Positions 24,417-36,832 of a DNA stretch of 64,000 bases are shown one piece after another (within the stretch, counting starts at the first letter, position 1; each line of letters begins with the position of its first letter). The stretch is from Fomitopsis serialis (taxonomy: Eukaryota; Basidiomycota; Agaricomycetes; Polyporales; Fomitopsidaceae). The translations under genes were made by a program, and so were the position numbers. The DNA lies in assembly GCF_022376445.1 (NCBI RefSeq), contig NW_025954964.1, positions 1,240,001 through 1,304,000 of the forward strand, in the 5' to 3' direction. The notes beneath the pieces are model-generated. The model was given only the letters and a program-made list of their open reading frames with translations, had not been told where the DNA came from and did not search any database.

Positions 24417-26828
24417 ATGTCTGCTGTCCGGAACTTGAAGAGAACAAAGCTGTCTGACGCGAGTGCGACTGGGATGCGTTGTCAGTGGCGCACATCGAGA
24501 GGAGGTCCTCATTGAAAGCCTCTTCGTATCTACCCTGCAAACCCCAATGCATACTCCTCTCGATGCCATTCGACATCATTCATGAGGTCAGTGGGCTCCA
24601 GCACTGTCTTGAGTGGCGACGCTCACATCTCGCAGATCTTGGGCACCTCCACCAATGGATCTCCTCCATTAGCACGGACAACAGTATCTGCGTGACTTCC
24701 TGATGTCGAGGAGGAAGTCGAAAGCCGTGTGGCGTCAGCGAGGCGGAACATCAAGGGTCTGCCAGACTGCCCGATCAACCTGAGCGAGGCAGAATATGCG
24801 AACCTCGCTTTAATCCATACTGCACGTATGTATCTGCTTCTTCTCCGAGTCTCTAACGGCTTGCAATAGAATGCCTGAGCCTGGCTCGCACGAGGTTGTC
24901 TGGGAATTCGGCCAGATATTGCACCAGTGTCTTATATAAACGACGTGTATGTCATACCCCTCTTAACTACATGAATCATAACTATAGCTCTTCTCTGCAG
25001 CACTTGGATGGATAATTGGGTGGATCGACACTTCGAAAGCGTGATCGGACGCGGCTCCGACTTTAAATGGGCCGCCTACCTCGCATACGTACGTTCAGGC
25101 TGATGCTATTCTTTGGTCTCGATGTACCTATTGATCACTTGCAATTAGTATTGCTGAATGAGTACACCCCGATATACCAAAGAACAGCGTGTGAAGAGCT
25201 CGCGCGACAAGTATCAGAGCTGCGCAAGGACGAAGACGCGCTAGATGCGTACTTAGTTGACCTTCAAGATCTTGTTGAGAGTATCCGCCCAGTAAGTTGG
25301 ATATCATATCCTTGTCTCCTTCATATGTTGAATTGAACTGTGTGAACGCAGCATGCGAAGGCTTGCAGCAAGTGGTATAAGAAATTTCTTGACAGGAGGT
25401 TACGTAGGTGAGTGATCACATTGAGAGCCCTGTTGATCCTTACTAACATATGACTTCAGCATCATCGAAAAACTCCGAGAAGAGGAGGAATGGGATGCTG
25501 ACTTGAATGAAATGTCCGAAGGCGACTTCGCCCCTTTGAAAAAGCACACAAATGTTGTTCTCCCGAAAGTTCTCAGTAATGATGGTGTGTGTTATCAATA
25601 GTTGTTGCTCTGCTTTGTGGCTAATCATAATAATAGAATGGCAGGAAATCCGCGGCGAGATAGTCGCGTCGATGGCAGAGTACAGAGACGCACGCCTGCG
25701 CAGAGAACGCGCGGCGCTCATCCAGCGGCGCCTCCTCGACCTACGCCGGGTCGTCTGCAAGCTTCAACTCGGAGATCGGGGCTTCCGCACGCCCGAGCAA
25801 GACTTCGGCCCGAGGTTCGCGGACTTCGCCCTCATGCCCGAATTCCGCACGCTCGTGGAGGCCCCGAGCGACATGGACATTAAGAGGAGCACTTTCCGCC
25901 GCAAGTGCGCTGAGCTTCCCGCTCTCTTCGATCGGTTCGACGCGGGCAGGGAGGCGCAGCTCGCGCGTCTGCTTGCGGAGCGGCTTGGCCGACCAGCGGA
26001 TGCTCCGAGCACGGATATCCTCAAACTCGCAGTCGCATGGTTTCACTGTGACCAGTGCAGGAAATACGTGCGCTGCCCTGGTGTCTTCGCCCACCAGTGT
26101 CAGCGGCCCTACTATCACAGGACCGACCGCGAGGACTACGAGGACGCATACATATACGATGTAGCGAAGGCCTCAACGTTCCACGCATGGTCAACCACGA
26201 AGCTCCACCCGATCCCGGAGGAGGACCTCGCGGCCCTGCGTGCTCTCATCGCTGCATGTGGACTCGACCCGGCGAGAGCGACTGCGGAGGAGATGGACGC
26301 CCTCGACTTGCGCGTCACATGCGACGAGATCCCTGTGCCCTATGCTAGTAAGAGCGAGGGAAAACTCGTCATGAACTGGCGCAGGGCGGTGAGTTATTGT
26401 CTTCATATCCTTGCTTTGCAGTCTCGCTGACAAGCCTGTTAGGTCCTCTCGTTGCCCATGATACAGGGCGGCAATCCAGTCAAGTGGGTTCGCGCCTCGG
26501 ACGCCGACAAGCGCCGCGCGCTCAGTCTCGAGGCGAAGGCGCACCAGGCGCTGCTCATGAAACCGAAACACCAAAAGTTCCTGCAGTGCGCACTGTGCGA
26601 CGAGCCGTGGTGGCTCGTCACCGAATCACACGGTGACGCGTTCCTCGTAGCTGACCATCTGAGGAGACAGTGAGTTCCTTGCTATAATGTACTGTTGCCA
26701 GTGGCTGACATCGCGGCTTTCGTAGTCACCATATCTCGATGGCGGAGATACACTCGAAGGGTGTGTACATGTATATGCACCCTGACGGTGTACCCGAGAC
26801 ACCTGAGGTGTGGCTCCCATTCCTTTAG
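24417..26828 (+). CDS. F-box-domain protein of the basidiomycete expanded family, copy 1 (frame lesions in the F-box part)
   Basis: The N-terminal exon holds the F-box start (LLSMPFDIIHEV). The next exon reads as an F-box with frame changes: LGHLH, then YLRDFLMSRRKSKAVWRQ, then ARRNIKGLPDCPINLSEAEY. A 60-residue exon (EELARQVSELRKDEDALDAY) and the segment SIIEKLREEEEWDADLNEM follow, then a long exon from 25552 containing FADFALMPEFRTLVE, WFHCDQCRKYVRCPGVFAHQC (Cys-rich), CDEIPVPYASKSEGKLVMNWRRA and, after an intron, [29 protein letters not shown]. The final exon ends [24 protein letters not shown]-box proteins recruit substrates to SCF ubiquitin ligases; no substrate can be named here. The start is uncertain. 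Confidence 0.6.
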
Positions 26829-29800
26829 AGAGATGAGCAGACGAGATTTGAGTCGGAACTGGCCCCGACTGCTGGCATTTTACGACTGCTGTACTGATTG
26901 TAGAAGAACATTGTTTGTAAAATAGTCTGTATCGTACATCGCCAAAACCTGTAGCCATACGGACACTGTTGTAAATTCAGACAATCACAATGTTGTGATC
27001 TCGGTGTAGAACATCACGCGTGCGCTCGAAGTCCGTATACCGCAAGGGACTGTTACTGGGTCACTTTCGCTCGCTGGGACACCGACGTTATACCCTGGAC
27101 CCTCCGCAAGGCTCCGTGACGAATCCAATGATTGCATTCGTCTATCATATGCCAATGCCGCTGTTCAAACAACGTTCATACCCGGCCATGTACTCGGAGC
27201 TCAATTCACTCCCGCAATCACGAAACCGCGCGCCACGCACAAGAAGTGATCCGAGCTTCGTATGTACTCACCACGAATCACAATCACAGTCCTTGCGTGG
27301 CCGTGGAGGGCCGTGGGATGCCCCCTGCGGCGTGCCTGGTTTCTCGGTGCTTTTCCACCATCCCCGCGCCGGCCTCGAAGCCGACTTTCCGGGAAAGCAA
27401 GGTTTGATGTGGGTGGATGGACACTGGGTGGACATATGTAGGTGGACATGCGGGCAGTGTTCCTGGCCCGTTCAGGATCGATCGAGAGGAATCGGCGGGT
27501 CCGGATTGACGGAATCGGCGCGGGAGGGTTGTGTGTATGGGCGTCTGTGTTGAGGGGTGCGACGATTCGAATCTAGTGGATTGCGATCAGGCTGGGTGCC
27601 GTGCATCAATATCGCTGTACGCAGGCGTTATGTATAGTACTTACGTAGCTGGCGAGGGTGACTCGGTGAGGGCGTGGCAGCCTGAGAGTAGTGACGACAC
27701 CGCGACACGCGTTACGCACAAGGCGCATCCCGTGCGGTGGGTGTGGCATTAAGCATACAGTTGTCAGCTAGCTGTCAGCAGGCCCCGGAGCTTGCGCTCT
27801 CTCGTAAGCCGTGAGCCGCGGCGGGCACATACAACCGAGTAACGTCGCGTATGTAAGTTGTGTGTGTGCGGTTCCCCGGGTACTCTGCGTCTGAGCTCTG
27901 CAGGCGGTGGAACAGAGGGCGGCACGGATCATGTCAGGACGGGGTCATCAGAGCGATAACCTGGCGATATGTAGCCGTCCGAGCTTTGCGAGCTGTGAAC
28001 CGATTCATCATTTGGTCACTTTGGACTCGGATCTTGGAGGATGAAGGGAGGACGCGGCACCCGTATTCGACGCGATAATGTTTAAATCACATCACTTTCA
28101 GCGTGGACTTCATACATGATGTGTATGCGGCACACGTACGTGATCGTGCCCTCGGCCAGCACGAGTGTACGCCGTATGCGGTGTTCGTCTACACAATCGA
28201 TTCGGATCGCAGGGTCAGGATCATCGTCCGCATAATTGATGCTCAACGGACCCGGGAGAGCTACGAACGAATCATGTTTGCACCTCTTGGGCTAGAGGAG
28301 CTGCTATGCGATCACTCAGTACTGACCTATGTATGACGGATCAAGACGCACGCGTACAGATCCTGCCGGAGTTGGTTGGCTCCGAGGTCATGCCAGCATA
28401 GCACCTAAGCCGCCGCTGGCAATCCGGTCATTTGAGAGCCAAATCCACGGCTCTGGCGGGCCTCCAATGGCTTTCCACAGTACGACGCGACCAAAGCCAA
28501 TGTGCGGGACGGCGGTGTAATTCTACGCCGTAGTCACCGGTACAGGCGTCAGCCATCACGCAGGAGGGCTGCTTCGCAATACCCGATATCATTCATATCT
28601 TGGGGCGCGTGGGGCGCGAAGGACGGGGCCGAAGGGTCGAAGAGGATGCACCGACTTTGCGACCGCATACCGTGTCGTCCTATTCTGCTATGTTGAGAGC
28701 GACAGCACCGGCACCCGTGGAGGTCCGAGTCTCTAAGAACACCTGCAGAACGATCGAAACTAGCGAAGGTGCATCCCTGGACCGTCGCGCGGCGGACGGG
28801 TCACTCGACACAGAGATATCCACTGAACACTCGCCTGCGCATACGCATATGACACGTCGGACCATCCTTGCCCTCTCTATTCTGTTAAACAGCGTGCCAT
28901 CCACACGACCCACTAGAGAAAGACAAATTGAGCAAAAATGCATACAAGGAACATAGTCTCCCACTAGTAGGCAGACCCTAAAGAGGATCTCTTTGACGGA
29001 GCGGAGGGCGGTCTTCTAAGGGAAGGAACCTCTGACATCATCGTCCCGAGCTAGACGCACAAACAGACTTGCACCGTCCGTCTGGGAGTGGGTGCCCGGG
29101 AATGGAAATCGGAGGGCAGAAAGGCCGGCCACAGCCAAGTGCGCTCGATTCCACTTCCACGCCCTTCGCGAACTTCGAAGCACCGTGCACGAACTCGGAA
29201 CGGCCGCAGGACAATCCAGGGCCGCAGAACGCGCATGACGTATGATAGCTGCGAGAGCACGGTGAAGCACGCGCATCGCCTAGGGAACGCCGTCGAGTTC
29301 AGCCTGCACCTTTTCGAACGCACGGTCAGACCGCTGCGCCTTCGGGGACTTCGGTCAGACGTTCGAGTCGCGGGGCCCAGGCCCGCCGACGCGCGACGCC
29401 GTCCGGTACACTCGTCCGCGGTAGAACGTCCGATCCCAGCCTTTCCCGTTGATGCGGCAGATGTCGCTGATGGATGATGGGCCGCCGCTCGAGCCGCGCG
29501 ACGGTGGAGTGCCAAAGAATAAGGCGCGTCGCAGGGGATGCCGAGCGCGTCGCGGGCTCCAACGCAGGAAGATTGCGCACCACGCGCACGTCTGGGGGTG
29601 TCCAGGAGTCAGCCATGTACGTTATGTACATGGCGGAGGAGGAGGGAAACAGGGCGGACTTGGGGGACAGATCATTTGGGTGCGGTGCGGGCTGGCAGTT
29701 TTACTGCTTTTAGTGGAGCGGTACGGCATCATCGCGGCAAGTAGTGGAAAGGTAGTACGTACCGTCTGCGAGTGGGCGAACGAGTGCAACAGGACGGCGA

Positions 29801-30395
29801 ACTGACTGGGAAATATGTATGAGGAGGAGGGCGCAACGCGGCGGGCGAGAATGGGGTCCAGGCTCGCATCCTCGGCTAGTCTTGCGAAGCAGTCAGGGAA
29901 ACAGTGCGAAGCTCAGGCTCGCAGGCGGGCGAAGGGACAGGCCGTGGCCCGGATCGGCGAGAGAGACGGCGGCGATTGGCTAGAGGGGCGCCGGACGACG
30001 TCATTGTGGCGCGGTGCCGGCGCATCGGCGGCGGGCCGGTCTCTGGTGGGACGGGGGCGCGAGCGGGCGGTGGCAGAGGGTGGGGTGCGGGGCGCGGACT
30101 CGGGGGCCGGCTTGTTGATTACCCTCTCCCTGCGCCAACGCTGGGACCCCGCACATCGGTTCGCATTTGCTCCATCTCTCGAGACTCTTGTTGTGCGCGT
30201 GCCACCAGTGACGACTCCACACCACCACCTCCATAGCCACCGCTCTCCTCAACTGCATACGACCTGCGCTGACGCCCGGAGCTAAGCACAGGTCGCTCTC
30301 CACACGCCACTTGACTCTCCTTGCGACCCACCACCACCACTGACAACCAGAACACCTCCACCGAGTTCATACGAAGGCAGTCATCCGCCTGCTCC
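26829..30395. other. Gene-poor spacer between F-box copy 1 and the HSP20-domain gene
   Basis: About 3.5 kb with no recognised gene. Many short open frames overlap on both strands, none with a known motif or spliceable partner. The segment from about 29050 to 30320 is strongly GC-rich and may include the 5' control region of the HSP20-domain gene. A hairpin-forming short repeat lies at 28955-29017 (listed separately). Confidence 0.5.
28955..29017 (-). repeat. Hairpin short interspersed repeat, copy 1
   Basis: Minus-strand sequence begins AGAAGACCGCCCTCC and ends GTGGGAGACT, matching the two other copies at 47544-47602 and 50931-50981. It is the most divergent of the three, with a longer spacer and a changed right arm. 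Confidence 0.6.
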
Positions 30396-33233
30396 ATGCA
30401 GCCTCCTGTACAGAACCGTCAAAACGAGCCGTCCGCGGTGCTCACTCAGGACGGCCATCTGCTTGCCTCGATTGCCTCGCCTGGTGCTTCTCCCGCTGCG
30501 ACCTCGGGCACGACGAGTGCCCCGCGACCGCCGCTACGCGCGTCCGCGTCAGACCCCGAGCAGAGCCTCGCGATCCCTTTCGAGCAGCTCTCGCTGTACG
30601 ACCAGGACCAGATACGCCGGCGCCAGCAACAGGACAGGCAGATCGTGGACCACACGACGCACGCGCCAAACAACCCGTTTGTGGGGTCCGATCTGGAGAG
30701 GGAGACGCAGTACGTGGACGAGAGCAGCATGCTGCGGCAGAGACTCGGGCAGGACGCGAAGGGCAAGGCACCGGATCATGGCTATGGTAAGTGTGTATTC
30801 ATTCGTGCTGTCATTAGTCGTGTCTCGCTGCGCCTGCGTCGTCCCTGCTAAGCAGTGCGTCCACGCTACGGTGTCGGTAGGGCAGGCGATCAGAGAGATG
30901 TGCGGGGGAATGGCGCGCCACGCGTCAGCGCTGCGCGAAGGTTCAGGAATTTGGCGGGTGCACGACGGCTGCGGCGGTCTGGACGGTGCAGAAGCCAGAA
31001 TGGACGGTGCGTCGGTGGCGGGCGATCGGAGATGCGCGTCGGGCACTTGCCGCGGAGTCCGGACGCGTCACGGCGAGTCCCCGATCAGCCGTCATCGATG
31101 CCGGCCAGTGCACCGGGTCCGTGCACCGTCGGTCATGGGCGTCGCGTAGACGACGGGGAGCCGTCCGCGTGCTTCTGCCGCGCTGCACGCGCCATCTTAC
31201 GTACGCCGGGTTGCGCCCTTGCGAGTGCGCCCGCCGTCGTCGTCGCCCTGGTGGGCAGCGGCGGCGGGCAGTGGACGGCAGAGGCCGTGAGAGGTGCAGC
31301 GGAGGCTAAACGGCAATCTGGAGGCGATTAGATGGGCTTCTACTGCGGCCGGGCGGGCACGGACGGCGCCGGGCGTGTGCACGAGGCGGAGCGTGGACGC
31401 ATGTGGCAGGTGAGAGAGGGCGCGTTGCCTGCCGCTCGCGTGCTGCCACGGCGTCCGGCGCGGGCTCCCATATACCTGCGCATCTCGCCACCCCCCGTCT
31501 CGCTCCTCTTCCCTTTCTCCGAGCCATGAGCAAGTCGTGCTGATGCGCCCTCTTCCTCTCCCCTCCCCCCTCCCTCCCCTCCAGCATCAGCTGCCCCGTC
31601 CCGTCCACGACCAGCATCGAGGACTACGACTCCCGCCGGCCCCAAACCTCAGCGACCCGACCTTCCTCACCGCAACTCTTCATTCAAACGTCACGCTTCC
31701 TTCGACTCTCCCCGCGAGGTCCCCCTCCCGTACATGCCCCATTCGCATATGCATCACCTCTCCTACTCGCAAACACAGCAACATGATGTCCCACCCTTCC
31801 CCCACGTAATGGGCGATGGCGTCGAGGTCGCCGCTCAGGCATCGCCCCCACTGTTTATGCCCTATGACCGTCCGTCGCCCGTGGTCATCGCACCCGCGAC
31901 ATCTGCGTCTGATCACCATGGCTCGACCCCCGCATCTACGTCGTCTAGCGAGAGCAGCCTTAGTACGTCGTCCTTGTCTTCATCGCAGGCCTCAATGTCT
32001 CGCGTCGACACACCCATGGACACCGGTGGCAGCCTGCCTACCGCGAGCGGTACCAATCCTTACTTCGCTGGCGCTGTGCCCGGGCTCTCGTCTGCATCCG
32101 CGTCCGCGTCCGCGTCCTCGTCGGTATTCTCCCAAATGCAGCAGACATATTCTCCGGGGGTAGGGAAGGCGCCGCAGGCGGGCCCTGTCCCGTTGTTCGC
32201 CCGCCCGTGCTCCACGCCGGATGCCTCGAGTCCGATGGCACCGCCCCCGCCGCGAATACACTCCCCCCATCCGGTGCGCGCCGCCACGGGTATGCCTGAC
32301 CGGACCTCCACGGTGAGCCTCCCGCTGCCTGCGCATACCCCGTACCATACCCTGCCGAGCGCGGAGGGCAACACTGCCTCTGCGGTATCGTCGTCCGCGT
32401 CACGACCGCCGCCGCTCGAATACCACTCGTCCTCCTCCAGCTCGGGCATTTCCCTTCCTACGCCCCCCTCGTCCTATTCCGCCTCCCCCGCCGTCCCGAA
32501 CCCCCCACGCATGCCCGCGCGTGCACGCCACTCGGACCCGTTCGACCGCGCTTCGTCACCCCCGCTTGGCCGGCTACTCGAGCGCGTATACGCCGCGACA
32601 GAGGCGTCCTCGACCGGGCCCGCGACAACGTTTATGGACCGCGAGGCGTTGCGCGAGAGGAGGGAGGCGCCACCGCCGCGGATCACCCCCGAGAACCTGC
32701 CGCCGCCTGCTCCGCCACAGGTGCTGACACCGCCGCCGCCGCCCGTGAGCGAGGAAGGGCAGGGACAGAGACCGTACGAACCCTTTTTGGCGCATGCGTT
32801 GCCGTCGAACGATGCGTGGATCGCGGTGGAGACGGTGCCGAGGGAGTATAGGTTGCTTGTGAAGTTGCCCGGGTTTAGAAGGGACGCGATGTGAGTGGTC
32901 GTCGGTTGTTGTACTCCGCAGTGAACTGACTTTGCTTCTGCTTCGTACGCCTTGGGTCGCTCTCTTTAGCACACTCTCGACAAGAAAACGAAGGATATTG
33001 CATGTCGTGGCGGATTCGTGGGAGCCCAATGGTGGTGCGTGCTTTTACCCTCTCTGTTTGTCTAGCTCTCATGTCATCGTATTTTTGTTGTGCCCCATCT
33101 AGGCCACTTCGAACGCCGCATATCGTTCGGGTACGACGCCGATCTAGGACAGGTCCGCGCCGAGTTCGACGGCGAGTACCTACATGTCATCATCCCCCGG
33201 CGACAGTTCAATGTCAACTTCTGGAGTCTCTGA
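30396..33233 (+). CDS. Large disordered protein ending in an HSP20 / alpha-crystallin-like domain
   Basis: Exons 30396-30786, 31585-32890, 32970-33034 and 33103-33233 join in frame into 630 residues. The first ~540 residues are rich in Pro, Ser, Ala, Thr and Gln and look disordered; a Ser/Ala run is encoded by a TCCGCG repeat near 32095. The last ~90 residues match the HSP20-like fold: WIAVETVPREYRLLVKLPGF, the ITLSTRKRRILHVVAD strand pair, HFERRISFGYDADLGQVRAE and LHVIIPRR. Its role is unknown; small-heat-shock folds bind unfolded protein or dimerise. The first intron (30787-31584, 798 bases) is an order of magnitude longer than its neighbours' introns; its phase fits exactly. The start follows a long C-rich leader with no ATG in the same frame. 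Confidence 0.72.
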
Positions 33234-35310
33234 GCTCCCCTCGGGAGCTCGCACATCACGACACGCCCTCCTTCATGAACTTTGCAGTATACCGGCCGCG
33301 TGTGGCTGTAATGATCCGTACTTTATTCAAATCTGCTCTCAAGAGCGCGTCTTTCTCCCTCCTGACCCTCAGCAGCGGCCGGGCTGGTTTTAGTGTCGGC
33401 CCCGTCGGCATTTGCTGTCGTCGAACAGGGGGCTGCGTGTGGTCGCACGTTGGTTCATGACATGCTTCTTATCGCAGATCGGCCATCAACATCACCAGCA
33501 TCAAATTGCGGTGGAAGTCGCACCGATCGCCGCCTGCAATCAAGCTTCCAGTGCGCCGGCGGCGCGCTCCCATCTCCCCTACGTCTTCATCACGCCCATC
33601 GACTCATCGACATCGACATCAGCATCGACAACGCTGCGCGAGTCTTAGACGGTTTCGGCGTGCCGTGCGGTCGTCGCGCGGCGTGGGGGGGACAGGGGCT
33701 CCACTTCGCTTGCATCGACGGCATCGAATCATCGATACAGGCCATGCATGGTCCAGGACGCTGACACCCCGGCCGGCGACGAGGGTGGTCGACGACGCTC
33801 CTCCTTCACGATTGCCTTGCTTTCCCCCTTTCACCCTCGAATCTCTCGCGCCGTCTTCCGGCCTGTCTCCTCCCCACCCGCAGTCTCACTCTCAGTTGCT
33901 CGCTCAGTCTACCACTAACGTCAATCCAGTCTATATCACTCTTATCGGACAACGCTTCCTCCTCCTGCCCAACCGTGTTTGTGTCTCTCCGACCTCCTCA
34001 CTACTGCTAAGTTACTGCTACTGCTACTACGGATACTCGATATCCCGCGGAGGGCCCGGTCGGCATCCATCGCATCCTTATCCATATATCACTACTGCGG
34101 ACCCGTCCCCGACGCGTATACATATACCGAATACGAATATACGGCATGCTCACTAGGACGTACGGCGTACGAGGTACAAGTACGGAGGTCCAATTGAAAT
34201 CGGAATTACTACCTGTGATTCAGGCATGGCGCGCGCGAAGGCCCTGTGCGCTTGGGATCCGGTCCTCCGTCCTGGGGGATCTCGTGTGCTGCGTACTCCG
34301 TGCACACGATGTGCACTGCTGCTTAGCCGTGCACTGGGCGTAGGGCTCCCCGAAGCATCCTTGCGATCCTTCCTCCGACCTGGCCGCATCTTGACCCGGC
34401 GGCCACAGGACCAGAGGACCGCAGGCTTCAGCTTCATAGTTCGCGCCTGTCCTTCGATCGCTCCACGCCATGCTTGGTGTGGGTTGCCGATATCACCCCG
34501 CGTCCACGGATGGGACGCTATCTGTACGTAAGGTTTAATGCAAACGATCATCACCTTACCTGAGGAAGTCCGAAGAGTGCTGCTGCATATTGAGTACTCA
34601 CCTTCGCGTGTTCGTGCGCGTCCCGATGTATGGTGTCATGACCTTGGCTCACTTACTCGTCCCTGCTCATAGATTGGATTCTAGTTGTACTGTGTGTCAT
34701 CATGCGCGTGTGGGTGTAGAATACTGTATGATTCGTGGTTCCGTGCTTACCGACTAATAGTACAGCTCTACCGTATTGTCCATGGCCGATGCGCTTCCGT
34801 CATAGTCCCAAGTTCGTCTCACTGCACTCCTACAATATGTCGATCAGCATACAGTTGTTATCCCCGACGCCCAGCAGTGCTTACTCATTCCCCGCATATT
34901 ACCCCGTCTTCGCGCTCCACGGCACCTTATCGAATGAGCTGAGCATGCGGAGTGCACAGCAAGGATGTGTGTGCGTCCTTTGGCGGAGATGAAGAGGACC
35001 CACGGTGCGTACTCTTGCGTAGTACTACTGGCCCCGAGAAGGCTCCTACCCAAAGCTTGATCCGGTCGTCCGGACGGTCACGGTCGGTAGGCGTCCGGAC
35101 GCACTCATGATGTTCCGGGAGGGCACGTTGTGGGTGTACTGAATTGTATGTACCCCGGGTGGTATGCCAGCCGCGAGGTAAGTATCAGCAAGCCCGAGGT
35201 TGGTTATGACGGAACACACGTTCTGAACATGTGTACTTACTAAGTTCGTTGGACTTCGTCAGAGCCTACCTGTGATGAGCTCGGCACATCTTTGCCAAAC
35301 AGTAGCCTCC
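33234..35310. other. Gene-poor spacer after the HSP20-domain gene
   Basis: About 2.1 kb without a recognised gene. It includes a pyrimidine-rich stretch at 33780-34080 and several short repeated GACATCGACATC-like motifs near 33600. The open frames are short or low-complexity. The left edge of the duplicated block (see findings) lies near 35311. Confidence 0.5.
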
Positions 35311-36560
35311 GAAAGGTGTGCGCGAGCAAGATGAACACAGGTGCGCCGTGATTGTTTGTCTCGCTGTCATGCTGTGACTCAATCGTGCATGTGAAGACCG
35401 GTGGCCTGCAGCCAGTGAGCGATGTACCCCTGGCGACTTCTGGTGTGTCCACCGCTCCCATTTCCGTATGTTCTGTGCATTGACTTGGGCACATTGTAGA
35501 CCTCATGTGGTTTGTATTCTGACGCGCACAACTCAAGGCTCAGGTCATCGCCCTCGATGCAAGCGGCGGCGATGCGTGTACGCCGCCGTACGTGCATAAG
35601 CAGTGTCTGGCCAATCAGGACACGGGGAACTACTTCAACTTGTTGGCGGATCGCCCGACGCGATGCGCCCCCGACGCGCGCCGCACGTGCGGGTCCGTTG
35701 AACAGCGTTCAACAACTCACGTGTTCGACGCGTCGAGGGCTATAAGTAGCCGTGCCCGCCGTCTCTGCATCGTCACCTATCGTCCCCGCCCGCCCGCTCA
35801 CCCCGTTTCATTTAACTCACCCTCTCGAGCCATGCTCATCACACCCCTTATCTTGAAGGGCATCGCCGCCCTCAAGAGCATCTTCATCCTCACCTCAGGC
35901 GCCTCTGCATCGCGGTACTCCCAGCACGTCAACAAACGCACGATTGGCTCTGGATTCCTAGTGCTCGGTCTCGCATATGTGACATGTCCTTACGGACGTT
36001 CTGACGTACGTAGTCTTATTGTCACTTGCCTTGAAAGACAGGATTCTGATAGATGCGTGGCTGCAGCCTTGGTGCATCCCACGAGTCACCTCTGGACACG
36101 CTCAGCCATCTTCTGGAGTCTCTGTCGATGGATCCCGTTATGTGCCAGACGCGCCCGGGAGGCCTCGCTCCTCCCTTTCCCAAAGGTCGACTGGTTGATT
36201 GCTCCGTCGACTGGGGGCGCTGTAGAGCCTGACGCATCTGGTAAGCTTTCACGTCGATGCTCAATGTACTCAATCATTCATCTAACTGCCCTACTTGCTT
36301 CCCTCCAGTCCCATCGTCTGTCGGTGACTCTTCGCAGTATGACATCGGCATCCCTCCGGCTCTCGTGGACGTGGACGTGCCCGAGCTCGACTGGTCGATT
36401 CCCGAGGCTCCCACTATCCAAACGCCCGAGGTCGCGGAAACGAAGCCCGACTACGTCTCTTATGACATCTATCTCGCAACAATCACCTGGGCCCCTGATA
36501 ACAGCACCATCTGGAGCGCTAGGATCTCTCCCCCTGCCGGGCCTGACGATGTCCTACCCG
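35311..36560 (+). repeat. Inverted segmental duplication, copy B of the block at 1-1241
   Basis: Read on the plus strand, this segment matches the minus strand of 1-1241 over the promoter (CCAAT and TATA) and the coding region, with scattered substitutions and small indels. The match fades near 35311, corresponding to position ~1241. The right end cannot be judged because copy A runs off the window. Confidence 0.75.
35740..35748 (+). promoter_or_regulatory. TATA box of copy B
   Basis: CTATAAGTA about 90 bases upstream of the start at 35832, with the same flanking bases as the promoter of copy A. A CCAATCAG box at 35611-35618 is also conserved. Confidence 0.6.
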
Positions 36561-36832
36561 TGCGACTACACGAGCTGTCTGTCCTGACGTTCGAAAAGCG
36601 TTGCATGAAGAAAGGCACCATCCCGCGACTTGGCGACTGGACCTCGGGCATGATCCTGGGGTGGCGGGCAGGAGCATTGTTTTGCATAATCATCGACATG
36701 CTGGAGTGGCTGGCACCTATCCCTGGGCTGATTCTGCAGGCGTGGTGGACCCTCAAAGACACATACTATCCTTCGGCTCTGTTCTTCTCTCGTCGCCGAC
36801 CCGGGTATCGTCGTTTGCAAAATAGGAGATGA
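35832..36832 (+). CDS. Hypothetical membrane-associated protein, copy B (intact paralogue of the first gene)
   Basis: Two exons, 35832-36240 and 36309-36832, give 310 residues in one frame (MLITPLILKGIAALKSIFIL at the start, RRRPGYRRLQNRR at the end). The N terminus and a C-terminal block (ALFCIIIDMLEWLAPIPGLI) are hydrophobic, compatible with membrane spans. The middle contains IPPALVDVDVPELDWSIPEA, with a Pro/Asp pattern. No family is recognised. Copy A has a 47-base intron where this copy reads through. Here that 47-base segment plus a 19-base insertion keep the frame (66 bases, a multiple of 3), so the intron seems to have become coding. A TATA box at 35740-35748 precedes it. Confidence 0.65.

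Noticed and set aside
29815..31331. Long open frames on both strands at 29815-31331
   Set aside because: They overlap each other and the HSP20-domain gene or its 798-base intron in a GC-rich segment; their products are Arg/Gly-rich strings without family motifs.
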